A DNA stretch of 64,000 bases from Acidovorax sp. GBBC 1281 (GTDB taxonomy: Bacteria; Pseudomonadota; Gammaproteobacteria; Burkholderiales; Burkholderiaceae_C): contig NZ_CP097269.1 of the NCBI RefSeq assembly GCF_028473645.1, forward strand, positions 938,001 through 1,002,000. Reading direction: 5' to 3'. Positions 1 to 7,777 of the stretch are shown piece by piece. How positions within the stretch are numbered: the first letter of the stretch is position 1; the number at the start of each line of letters is the position of its first letter. A program made the position numbers and the translations under genes. Below the pieces are notes generated by a model, which saw nothing but the letters and a program-made list of their open reading frames with translations, made no database searches and was not told where the DNA came from.

Positions 1-2
1 GG

Positions 3-302
3 CGCTTCACGCAAGACGCCACGGCGTTCGCCAGCGGGCGCAACATCCGCCTGATCGATGGCGCCGCACTGCTGCAACTCATTCGCGAAACCACTGCGGA
101 TCGCAGCCCGCTCCCGCAAACCGCGTCCAAGGTGTCGGTCCCTTCCTCACCGCAGGAGACCCCGGCAGTGCGGTCCGAAGTGTCCTGTCCTCAATGCGGT
201 AGCCGGATGGTGCGGCGCACCGCCAAGCGGGGCGTGCTGGCCGGTCAATCGTTCTGGGGATGCTCTGACTACCCCTCCTGCCGGGAAACGCGCAACGGCT
301 GA
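3..302 (+). CDS. Mrr-like restriction endonuclease, C-terminal part (5' truncated by window edge)
   Basis: An open frame enters from the left edge and stops at TGA 300-302, giving the last 99 residues. The first residues read as the end of a Mrr_cat-type nuclease domain (a GRNIRLIDG-like stretch followed by a helix ending ALLQLIRET). After a Ser/Pro-rich linker comes a four-cysteine zinc finger of the topoisomerase I C-terminal type: CPQC, then CSDYPSC about 25 residues later. This architecture is typical of predicted chromosomal restriction endonucleases that cut modified or foreign DNA. The catalytic residues lie outside the window, so function is by family resemblance only. It converges on recQ. 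Confidence 0.6.
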   Translation, partial: RFTQDATAFASGRNIRLIDGAALLQLIRETTADRSPLPQTASKVSVPSSPQETPAVRSEVSCPQCGSRMVRRTAKRGVLAGQSFWGCSDYPSCRETRNG

Positions 303-406
303 AGGGGCTTTGCAAGGTGCGAAGAACTGGCAGGGTTTGGACGCCCAGCGACGGCGTAAGCGGCAGGCCCCCGTTCAGCCAACCCACTCCGGTTTGTGGG
401 CCCGGC

Positions 407-2263
407 TCAAGACAGCGGTTTGGCCCGGGTGCCCCGGGGAACAAACCGCCGCACGAAGTCCGGCTGAAAGCAGCGTTGGGTCCCATCGGCAAAATCCACC
501 GTGACGGAAATCGCGTCGATGGCCGCCACGGTGCCCTGGCCATACCGTTTGACGCGAACGGTTGCCCCCGGTTCGAGCGCCTGGGCATCACGACGGGCTT
601 GCGCTGCCGACGCGATGGCCGGTTCTCCCATTTCGCCCAGGTCGGTCGCCCCCAGGTTCCGCACCGTGTCGGCAGCCCGCTCGGCCAAAGCCTGTTGGGC
701 CAGCTGGGCCATGCGAATGCAGTTGTCGCAGTTACCGCAACGCTGCGGTTCGTCCGATGGGTCGAAGTACTCGAGCAGCACCTGCCAACGGCAGCGACCC
801 GTCTGCGCATAGAACACCATGCGCTCCAGCGCCTGCTGGTCTTGCTCCCGCTTGTCGGCATAGGCCTGCAGGAGCGCACGCACCGACGCGGGCTCCAGTT
901 CCGTCTTGCGCAGGGAGAGTGCGCCGCTGCGCGCTTTCGAGACAATCTTGTGCCGCTGCAGCAGGCCCAGTCCCACCTGCAGCTTGTTGCGGGGCCGGTC
1001 CAGGCGGGCCTGCAGGCTGTCGAGCGTCCAGACGCCCGGGTCTTGCGGCGCGGGATCGCGCAATGCCTGGTAGAGCGCGTCGATGTCGTCCGCGCTAGGG
1101 TAGCGGCCCGCCAGAAAGAACTGCTGCACCGCTTTGTCCTTGCGGAGAAACAGCAGCGTGCAGTCTGCTGGATCGCCATCGCGTCCCGCACGCCCTGATT
1201 CCTGGTAGTACGCATCGAGGCCGCCCGGCATCTGGTAGTGCACGACAAAGCGGACATCCTGCTTGTCGATGCCCAGTCCGAACGCATTGGTGGCGACCAT
1301 CACGCGGACTTCTCCCCGCATGAACGCATCCTGGGCTTCACTGCGCTCCGCGGCTGGCATGCGCCCGTGGTAGAGGCCCGCCGCGACCTCCGCAGCGCGC
1401 AGCGCTGCATGAACCTCCTGCGCCGCTTTCACCGTGGCGGCATAGACCAGCCCGGAACCCTCGGCCGCTTTCACGATGTCGATGAGGCGCGCCCGTTTGT
1501 CCGCTTCGTTGGCCAGCGCTTCGGCGCGGTAGCGGAGGTTCGGCCGGTAAGTCCCCGTGTCGACGACGCCTGCGGCAGGAATGCCCAGTTGCTTGCGAAT
1601 GTCCGCCGCCACCGGCCCGGCCGCTGTAGCGGTCAGCGCCAGCACGGTCGGGCGGCCCAGCCGTGCCACCGCTCCGGCGATTTCGAGAAAGGCCGGCCGA
1701 AAGTCATGGCCCCATTGGGAGATGCAGTGGGCTTCGTCCACCGCGAGCAGGCCGATCGGGCCGCTGGAGGCAACCAAGGCCAGAAATTCTGCGTCGGCGA
1801 GCCGCTCCGGGGTGGTCAGCACGATGCGTGCGCTGCCATCAGCAATGGCTTGCTCTGCCTCGCGCGTTTCCTGCGGTGTGAGCCCGCTGTGCAGTTGCAC
1901 GGCGGAAACACCCCGCTCGCGCAGCGAGTCGCATTGGTCCCGCATGAGCGCGATGAGCGGTGACACCACCACCGTCCTGCCTTCGATCATCAGGGCAGGC
2001 AATTGGTAGCAAAGCGACTTGCCCGCCCCGGTCGGCATCACCGCCAACGTGTTTTCGGACTGCAGCACGCGGTCGATCACCTCGCGCTGGCCCGCCCGCA
2101 GCTCGCGCAAACCGAACGTCTTCTTCAGCACCGACTGGATGCGTGCCGCTGACGGCTTGCGGGGTGCTCTCGGCTGGCGGGCACGTTTGGGGGAGGCGGG
2201 TATGGGCTGGGGCGGGATGACAGGCATAGGCTGCCATGCTGGCGGGGGCCGCATCTCCCCCAC
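407..2263 (-). CDS. recQ: ATP-dependent DNA helicase RecQ
   Basis: A 618-residue superfamily 2 helicase that unwinds DNA 3'-5' in recombination and replication-fork repair. Walker A (PTGAGKS) lies near residue 80 and the DEAH box (VDEAHCISQWGHDFRP, the RecQ signature) near residue 175. The helicase C motifs (ATNAFGLGIDK, QESGRAGRDG) follow. The RecQ zinc-binding module is present: a Cys in GRCRW followed by CGNCDNC. There is no recognisable HRDC domain; the last 60 residues form a small beta-rich tail containing VKRYGQGTV. The N-terminal 40 residues are Pro/Arg-rich, and an internal Met (MPVIPP) 12 codons in is an equally plausible start. Confidence 0.93.
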   Translation of the reverse strand: MGEMRPPPAWQPMPVIPPQPIPASPKRARQPRAPRKPSAARIQSVLKKTFGLRELRAGQREVIDRVLQSENTLAVMPTGAGKSLCYQLPALMIEGRTVVVSPLIALMRDQCDSLRERGVSAVQLHSGLTPQETREAEQAIADGSARIVLTTPERLADAEFLALVASSGPIGLLAVDEAHCISQWGHDFRPAFLEIAGAVARLGRPTVLALTATAAGPVAADIRKQLGIPAAGVVDTGTYRPNLRYRAEALANEADKRARLIDIVKAAEGSGLVYAATVKAAQEVHAALRAAEVAAGLYHGRMPAAERSEAQDAFMRGEVRVMVATNAFGLGIDKQDVRFVVHYQMPGGLDAYYQESGRAGRDGDPADCTLLFLRKDKAVQQFFLAGRYPSADDIDALYQALRDPAPQDPGVWTLDSLQARLDRPRNKLQVGLGLLQRHKIVSKARSGALSLRKTELEPASVRALLQAYADKREQDQQALERMVFYAQTGRCRWQVLLEYFDPSDEPQRCGNCDNCIRMAQLAQQALAERAADTVRNLGATDLGEMGEPAIASAAQARRDAQALEPGATVRVKRYGQGTVAAIDAISVTVDFADGTQRCFQPDFVRRFVPRGTRAKPLS

Positions 2264-2328
2264 GTCAGACGTTGCTCACGCCGGATGTCATCCGCTGTCT
2301 CTGCCCCCTCCACCCCCTGCGCGATGTG

Positions 2329-4473
2329 TCAGAAACGTGCCTGCACGCCCAGCGTCACCGCGCGCGCCGTGCCCGGTGCAACCCAGAGGCGGCTGTACGA
2401 ACTGGTGTAGTACGTGGTGTCGAAAACATTGTCCACGTCCAGGGTCAGCCGCACGGCCGGGGTGATGCGCCAGTAGGCAACCAGCTTGGCTGTGCGGTAG
2501 CTGGGCAGATCGAAGGCCGCCGATCCCGCATTGGCTTCGGCCTGGGTGCGGGCCTGGCCCAGGCGGCGGCCGACGTGCGTGACGCCGCCACCGATGCCAT
2601 AGCGTTGCCCATTGTCGAAGGCGTTCTCGTACACCGCCAGCACGCTGCCATTGACCTTGGGCACGTTGAGCAGCCGGCCCCCGACCTCCAGGGTGTTGTC
2701 CCGGGTGATTTCCACGTCGTTCAGAACCAGGCTGGCATTGACCCGCCAGCGGGCCGTCACCTGGCCTGCGAAATCCAGCTCCAGGCCCCGGCTGCGCACC
2801 TCGCCAGCGGCCACGGAATAGCTCGAATTGAGCGGGTCGGAGGTCAGTACATTGCGTTTGCGGATGTCGAACAGGGCGGCCGTGGCACCCATGCGCTGGT
2901 CGGCACTCTCCCACTTTGCGCCGACTTCCAGGGAACGCCCGGTTTCCGGATCGAAAGGCTGCGAAGCACTGTCGGACCCCACGTTCGGGCGGAACGAACG
3001 CCCCGCGTTCGCATACACCGTCCATTGCGAGGACGGCAGCCAGCTCAGGCCGACGCGCGGCGAGGTGGATGACGGCTCCTGGCGGACCGTGGTGCCATTG
3101 CGCCGGTTTTCCAGCGACTGCCGGTACTGGTCCACGCGCACCCCGCCCACCAGGCGCCACGTCGGCGACAGCTTGATGGCATCCTGAAAATAAAGCGCGG
3201 TGTTGCGCTGGCGCTCCAGGGTGTCGGTGTTGGGCAATGGCGTGGGCTGGGACTGTCCGTAGACAGGGGCCTGGATGTCGATCGCATAGGGGGAGGTCGC
3301 CGTGGGGTTGGCGCGCAGCATCAGCGTGTCCAGATGGAACTTGAAGCTCTCCACGCCGAACAGCAGTTCGTGTTCCATGCCGCCGGCCTTGACGTTGCCC
3401 TGCAGTTCGGCCTGCAATGCGATGTCGTCCGAGGCGAAGTCCCGAAAGCGGCGCTGGCGGGTCAGCAGGCCATTGGACTGCAGTGCGCTGGCTTCGGTGG
3501 AGAAGCCCTGGATGGAGGTCTCGCGGTACGACAAGCCCACGCGGCTGCGCCATTGCGGGCTCCATTCGTGCGACAGGATGAACTGATGGGTCTGGTTCTC
3601 CACTGTCACATCGCCATCGCCCGGCTCGCCCAGGAATCGGCTGCGCGGGATGGTGCCCAACCGATTGCCCACGGCCACGACGCCCCGGTCCAAAGGCGTG
3701 GCATGGCGCAGAAACTCCCCGGCGTATTCCAGCGACGTGTCGCGGCCCAGCTTCCAGGTGAATGCCGGGGCGACCACACGCCGTTCGGAACTCACATGGT
3801 CGCGGAAGCTGTCGCGGTCCTCCGCTGCCACGTTGAGGCGATAGGCGAAGTTCTCGCCGATGGGGCCGGTGCTGTCGAATGCGCCCCGCTTGAGGCCCTG
3901 GCTGCCCACGGAGCCCTCGACGGCGTTGGCTGCCTTCCACAAGGGCCGCTTGCTGACGATGTTCAGGGTGCCGCCGGGCTCGCTGCTGCCATAGAGCGCT
4001 GCAGCGGGGCCTTTGAGAAATTCGATGCGCTCCACGCCGGCCAGATCGCGCGGCGCGTTGAAGCCCCGGTTGGAGGAAAAGCCGTTCATTAACGTGGCCA
4101 TGCCGGTGTTTTCATTGCCAGGCAGGCCGCGGATGGCCACGTTGTCCCATAGCCCGCCGAAATTGTTCTGGCGGGACACACCTCCCACGTAGTCGAGCAC
4201 ATCATCGAGCCGGGTGGCACCCAGGTCGTCGATGGCCTGGCGGGTGACGACCCGCACCGATTGCGGCAGCTCCCGCAGCGGCAGGTCGGTCTTGGCACCC
4301 GCGGCCTCTTCGGCATGGTAGGCCCCGGACTCGGTGCGTCCGACGATCTCGACGGTGGACAGTTGGGGCGCACTGTCGGCGGTCTGCGCCATGGAAGAGC
4401 CGCACGACAGGGCCGCCATGGCGAGCGTGAGGGGGAAGGGGGTGCGAGCGCCCCGGCAGGAAATGAGGAACAT
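2329..4473 (-). CDS. TonB-dependent siderophore receptor
   Basis: An outer-membrane ferric-siderophore receptor of 714 residues. The chosen ATG (MFLISCRG) gives a signal peptide ending near SMAQT. A plug domain follows (LRELPQSVRVVTRQAIDDLGATRLDDVLDYVGG), with IRGLPGNENTG, RIEFLKGPAAALYGSSEPGG and the receptor segment LNIVSKRP. A long beta-barrel ends in the canonical C-terminal aromatic (GVQARF). The frame stays open about 150 codons upstream, but that stretch overlaps a separate small gene and has no signal peptide, so the internal Met is preferred. The N-terminal signalling domain of FecA/FpvA-type receptors is absent. No sigma/anti-sigma pair is adjacent, so Fur-type control is only an assumption. 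Confidence 0.93.
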   Translation of the reverse strand: MFLISCRGARTPFPLTLAMAALSCGSSMAQTADSAPQLSTVEIVGRTESGAYHAEEAAGAKTDLPLRELPQSVRVVTRQAIDDLGATRLDDVLDYVGGVSRQNNFGGLWDNVAIRGLPGNENTGMATLMNGFSSNRGFNAPRDLAGVERIEFLKGPAAALYGSSEPGGTLNIVSKRPLWKAANAVEGSVGSQGLKRGAFDSTGPIGENFAYRLNVAAEDRDSFRDHVSSERRVVAPAFTWKLGRDTSLEYAGEFLRHATPLDRGVVAVGNRLGTIPRSRFLGEPGDGDVTVENQTHQFILSHEWSPQWRSRVGLSYRETSIQGFSTEASALQSNGLLTRQRRFRDFASDDIALQAELQGNVKAGGMEHELLFGVESFKFHLDTLMLRANPTATSPYAIDIQAPVYGQSQPTPLPNTDTLERQRNTALYFQDAIKLSPTWRLVGGVRVDQYRQSLENRRNGTTVRQEPSSTSPRVGLSWLPSSQWTVYANAGRSFRPNVGSDSASQPFDPETGRSLEVGAKWESADQRMGATAALFDIRKRNVLTSDPLNSSYSVAAGEVRSRGLELDFAGQVTARWRVNASLVLNDVEITRDNTLEVGGRLLNVPKVNGSVLAVYENAFDNGQRYGIGGGVTHVGRRLGQARTQAEANAGSAAFDLPSYRTAKLVAYWRITPAVRLTLDVDNVFDTTYYTSSYSRLWVAPGTARAVTLGVQARF

Positions 4474-4612
4474 GGACGTACTGAAGAAAAATCGCCGGCC
4501 GCGATGCAGGGCGGCCGGATGGCATGCACGGACCCGCCCGCGGCGGCAGCGCCGCCACGGCGAGAGAGAAAAGACCCAGCTGGGATGCGACCGCCTTGCG
4601 GGGCGGCATGCA

Positions 4613-4978
4613 TCAGGCGATGGGAAGAGGGGGATCGCGCGATGCAAAAGGCCAGCGGCCAGGTGCCGGCACGAAGGCAAATGCCGCTGTGGGCTGCGGG
4701 CAGTTGGGGCCGGCGCCTGCCTGCGGCACCGGCAATCCGATGCCACCGGGCAGGGCGGCGGGCTGCGCGAATGCCATGCACCCGGCGCAGGGGCCGTGCT
4801 CCAACGCGTGCGCCGGCTTCGCCGGCTGCGGCGCGTCGTCTTGCACCACGCTGACGGCCTCCGGGCCTGTGCCGATGGCGACCCGCAGGTGCTCCGCCTC
4901 GTGCAAGGGCAGCCCGATGCACGTGTGCAGGAACACGGCAAGCAGGAGCAGGCGAAGGAGGGCGCGGCGATGGTTCAT
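4613..4978 (-). CDS. small secreted/membrane Cys-His protein (DUF2946-like)
   Basis: A 121-residue protein with a basic N-terminus and one hydrophobic segment (residues 7-22), followed by LPLHEAEHLRVA and a central HGPCAGC cluster. The LHEAxHL plus CxxC layout resembles DUF2946-type proteins, which often sit next to TonB receptors or copper-related genes. The metal-binding role is inferred from His/Cys content, not demonstrated. It is transcribed in the same direction as the siderophore receptor, whose start lies 139 bp downstream, so they could be co-transcribed. Function is otherwise unknown. Confidence 0.6.
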   Translation of the reverse strand: MNHRRALLRLLLLAVFLHTCIGLPLHEAEHLRVAIGTGPEAVSVVQDDAPQPAKPAHALEHGPCAGCMAFAQPAALPGGIGLPVPQAGAGPNCPQPTAAFAFVPAPGRWPFASRDPPLPIA

Positions 4979-5036
4979 GGCGAGGGCGCCGAATCATAGC
5001 GGCGTCTCTGCCGCTTTCCCGCCGGGGTAAAAGGTG

Positions 5037-6737
5037 TCAGGCGCTTTCGGTCGCCACCACCACCTGGTTGCGCCCTTGCTGCTTGGCCTGGTACAGAGCC
5101 TGATCGGCACGCTGGACGATGTCGGTTTCGCTGGTGTCCTTCAGGCTGCAAAAGCTCATGCCCAGGCTCACGGTCAGCTGGCCGACGGCCGGGAAGTGGC
5201 TCTGGCTCACCGCGACACGGATCTTTTCGGCCACCACGCGGCCCTCTTGCCGGTCCTGCGGCTCCGGCAGCAGCACCACGAATTCCTCGCCGCCGTAGCG
5301 CGCCACGAAATCGGTGATTCGCACGCTGCCGGAGATCACCTGGGCCAGTTGCTGGAGCACCGCGTCGCCGGCCTGGTGGCCGTGGTGGTCGTTGACATGC
5401 TTGAAATGGTCGGCGTCGATGACCAGCAGCGCGAAGGTCCGGCCCGTGCGCTGAAAGAGCTGCACGTACTCGCGCAGCTTTTCGTCGAACCTGCGGCGGT
5501 TGTAGAGGCCGGTGAGGGCATCGTGAATCGCCAGGTTCTCCAGTTCCTGGTTGGCCCGGTGCAGCGCCTGCGTGCGCTCCGCCACCTGGGCTTCCAGGGA
5601 GGTGTTCAACTGGGACAGCTCGCGCTCGCGTTCGAGCAGGGATGCCGTCATCGACTGGAAGGAGTGGTTGAGCTGCGTGATCTCCGACGCGTGTTCGTCG
5701 CCCGGATACACCGGCGTTCCAGCGCGGTTTTCGATCATGCGGGCGGCGCGGGCCAACTGCTCGATGGGTCGGCTGATGCGCGCTGCCAGCCGGTAGGCCA
5801 CCAAGGCGCAGGCCAGGGCCGTGAGCAGGCCGAGCAGAATCAGTTGCTGGCGCAGCGCCTTCACCGGAGCCAGTGCCTTGTCCAGCGGCTGGCGCAGCAC
5901 GATGCGCCAGCCCAGATCGGTGTGCGCCACGGTCGGTATCTCCACCATGCTGGTGAGGTACACCGCGCCATCGCTCCATTGCAGGCGCTCCGACTGTGCC
6001 TGCGGCGAGGCGCCGGCAGGAAGATTCAGCAGTCCGGCATGCTGGAACGGGTAAAGAATGTGCCCGGCCTTGTCCGCGATCAGCACCTCTGCGCCGTGCT
6101 GACCGACCCGGTTCACCACGATGGACTCCACCGTCTCGGTCACCCAGGACCAGTGGGCATGGGCACCCAGCACCCCCCGCAACTGGCCCTGTTCGTCCAG
6201 GATGGGGGCTGCGAAGTCGATGAAGCGCAGCGGCTGGTCCGGGTTGCGGTTGGGCAGCTGCTTGGCCAGCAGCACGGCCTCGTGCACGTCGCCCACGAAC
6301 AGTCCGGAACGGGCGGACTGGAACCACGGCCGGTGCTCGACCTGGGCTCCGACCAGCACGCCATCGGTGGCTTGCGTGACCCGTCCGCTCGCGTCGGTGA
6401 CGCCGATCCAGGCGTATTCGTTGTGGGTGGTCTTGCGCAGATCCAGCGCCTGCCGCATTTCCTGGGCGGAAAGGTCGCCGCGGGTGAAGAGTGCCAACTG
6501 GCGCAGGAGGTCGATCTCCTGGGCCCGCTCGCGCAGGTTGGTTGCCAGCAGGTCGGCGGCCGACCGGGCACTGGTGTGCAGCAGTTCGCCGCCGAACCGG
6601 GCCAGTTCCCCCGTGGCGATGTGGCCCACGTAAACCCCCACGCCCAGCAGGCTGGCGAGCGACAGCCCGCCGAACAGCAGGGTCAGCTGTCCTCTGAAGC
6701 TCTGGCGTGAGCCGTTGGCCTTGTCGGTGGTTTTCAT
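5037..6737 (-). CDS. membrane-bound diguanylate cyclase (CACHE-HAMP-GGDEF)
   Basis: A 566-residue enzyme predicted to make cyclic di-GMP from two GTP in response to a periplasmic signal. Transmembrane helix 1 is at about 17-37 and a double-CACHE-like periplasmic domain spans about 40-290 (including YAWIGVTDASGRV and EHRPWFQSA). Helix 2 is at about 298-318, followed by HAMP and a coiled coil to about 400, then GGDEF at 405-566. The active-site loop is GGEEF (482-486), an active variant. An RITD motif at 473-476, five residues before it, matches the RxxD inhibitory site, so product inhibition is expected. There is no EAL domain. The gene is divergent from the ParB-like gene. Confidence 0.9.
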   Translation of the reverse strand: MKTTDKANGSRQSFRGQLTLLFGGLSLASLLGVGVYVGHIATGELARFGGELLHTSARSAADLLATNLRERAQEIDLLRQLALFTRGDLSAQEMRQALDLRKTTHNEYAWIGVTDASGRVTQATDGVLVGAQVEHRPWFQSARSGLFVGDVHEAVLLAKQLPNRNPDQPLRFIDFAAPILDEQGQLRGVLGAHAHWSWVTETVESIVVNRVGQHGAEVLIADKAGHILYPFQHAGLLNLPAGASPQAQSERLQWSDGAVYLTSMVEIPTVAHTDLGWRIVLRQPLDKALAPVKALRQQLILLGLLTALACALVAYRLAARISRPIEQLARAARMIENRAGTPVYPGDEHASEITQLNHSFQSMTASLLERERELSQLNTSLEAQVAERTQALHRANQELENLAIHDALTGLYNRRRFDEKLREYVQLFQRTGRTFALLVIDADHFKHVNDHHGHQAGDAVLQQLAQVISGSVRITDFVARYGGEEFVVLLPEPQDRQEGRVVAEKIRVAVSQSHFPAVGQLTVSLGMSFCSLKDTSETDIVQRADQALYQAKQQGRNQVVVATESA

Positions 6738-6774
6738 ACGCCTGGCGATTTTCTCCGGATCAGGATCGGCTCTC

Positions 6775-6780
6775 TACAAT
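6775..6780 (+). promoter_or_regulatory. possible -10 box before the ParB-like gene
   Basis: TACAAT at 6775-6780 lies 30 bp before the preferred ATG at 6811. The -35 is poor (TTCTCC at 6751-6756, 18 bp spacer). It is in the divergent region next to the diguanylate cyclase start. Weak evidence. Confidence 0.25.
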
Positions 6781-6810
6781 GCCGGCCCTTTGGTCCTGGA
6801 AACCCCGCCC

Positions 6811-7653
6811 ATGCATATCGTCGTCAACGAAGAACTCAAGGCCTACATCGACCCCCTGAGCCCCGAAGAGCACGCGGCCCTGGAGCGCAGCCTGCTGGCG
6901 GAAGGGTGCCGCGATGCGCTGGTGCTGTGGGGCGAGGTGCTGGTCGATGGCCATAACCGGTACGGTATCTGCCAAAAGCATGGGTTGCCGTTCCAGACGG
7001 TTCAAAATCAAAATTTCCGCTCCATGGAAGACGTGCACCTGTGGATGATCGACCAGCACCTGGGCCGGCGTAGCGTATCGGACTTCCAGCGCGGCGTGCT
7101 GGCCCTGCGCAAGCGGGAGATTCTGGCCGACCGCAACGTGCGCGCCGCCAATGGCGAAGCCCTTACGGGGGCGACCCCCGGCCAACCAGGGGATGGCGTG
7201 GGCACCGCCGATGCCGCCGCGCCGGGCCTGATCGCAGCCGATGCCCCGGCGCAGGCACCATCGCCAGAGCCCCAGCCGCTGTCCAGCAGGGAGGCCATTG
7301 CCAAGGCTGCAAGGCTGAGCAGCAGCCAGGTGGTGATGATCGAAAAAATACGCAAGCAGGCCGCGCCCGAGGTGGTGGCCGCGGTCAAGGCGGGCGCCCT
7401 CTCGCTCAACGCGGCGGCGGCCGTGGCCACGTTGCCGCAGGACGAACAGCGTGCGGCGGCCATGGCGGGAGGCGACGAACTCAAGCAGGCGGCCAAGCGG
7501 GTGCGCGAAGCCAAGCGCAAGCCGCGGGACGAAGCCGACGCCCCATCGCCCGACACGCTGCAGTCGTTGCGCGACCGCGTGGCCGAACTCACGGCCGAGA
7601 ACGAGGAACTGCGCCGCCAGTTGGCGGCCTGTCAGGCGCAGCCAGGCACCTAG
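6811..7653 (+). CDS. ParB/Srx-fold protein (plasmid replication/partition-like)
   Basis: A 280-residue protein. Residues 1-110 resemble a ParB N-terminal fold (SPEEHAALERSLLAEG...VLVDGHNRYGIC). The GHNR motif is in the position of the ParB GERR-type nucleotide loop. A linker rich in Ala/Pro (about 115-155) leads to an HTH-like segment (AKAARLSSSQVVMIEKI) and a C-terminal heptad coiled coil (LRDRVAELTAENEELRRQL). ATG 6811 is chosen because the 32 codons upstream lack conserved character and overlap the putative promoter. No parA partner is adjacent, so a regulatory DNA-binding role on the chromosome is as likely as partitioning. Confidence 0.65.
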   Translation: MHIVVNEELKAYIDPLSPEEHAALERSLLAEGCRDALVLWGEVLVDGHNRYGICQKHGLPFQTVQNQNFRSMEDVHLWMIDQHLGRRSVSDFQRGVLALRKREILADRNVRAANGEALTGATPGQPGDGVGTADAAAPGLIAADAPAQAPSPEPQPLSSREAIAKAARLSSSQVVMIEKIRKQAAPEVVAAVKAGALSLNAAAAVATLPQDEQRAAAMAGGDELKQAAKRVREAKRKPRDEADAPSPDTLQSLRDRVAELTAENEELRRQLAACQAQPGT

Positions 7654-7777
7654 GGACAGGGCGCAAGGGCATTTGCGCCACCGCGCCCCACCTGTTCCGC
7701 GGGTATCCGCACCTTGTGTGCGGGTGTTACCGCCATGCCATTGGGCTCTATGATTTGGGCCCACTCCGATCCGCGCC

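Noticed and set aside
4474..4941. Extension of the siderophore receptor upstream to 4941
   Set aside because: It overlaps a separate small gene in another frame, lacks a signal peptide, and the internal Met yields a proper signal sequence.
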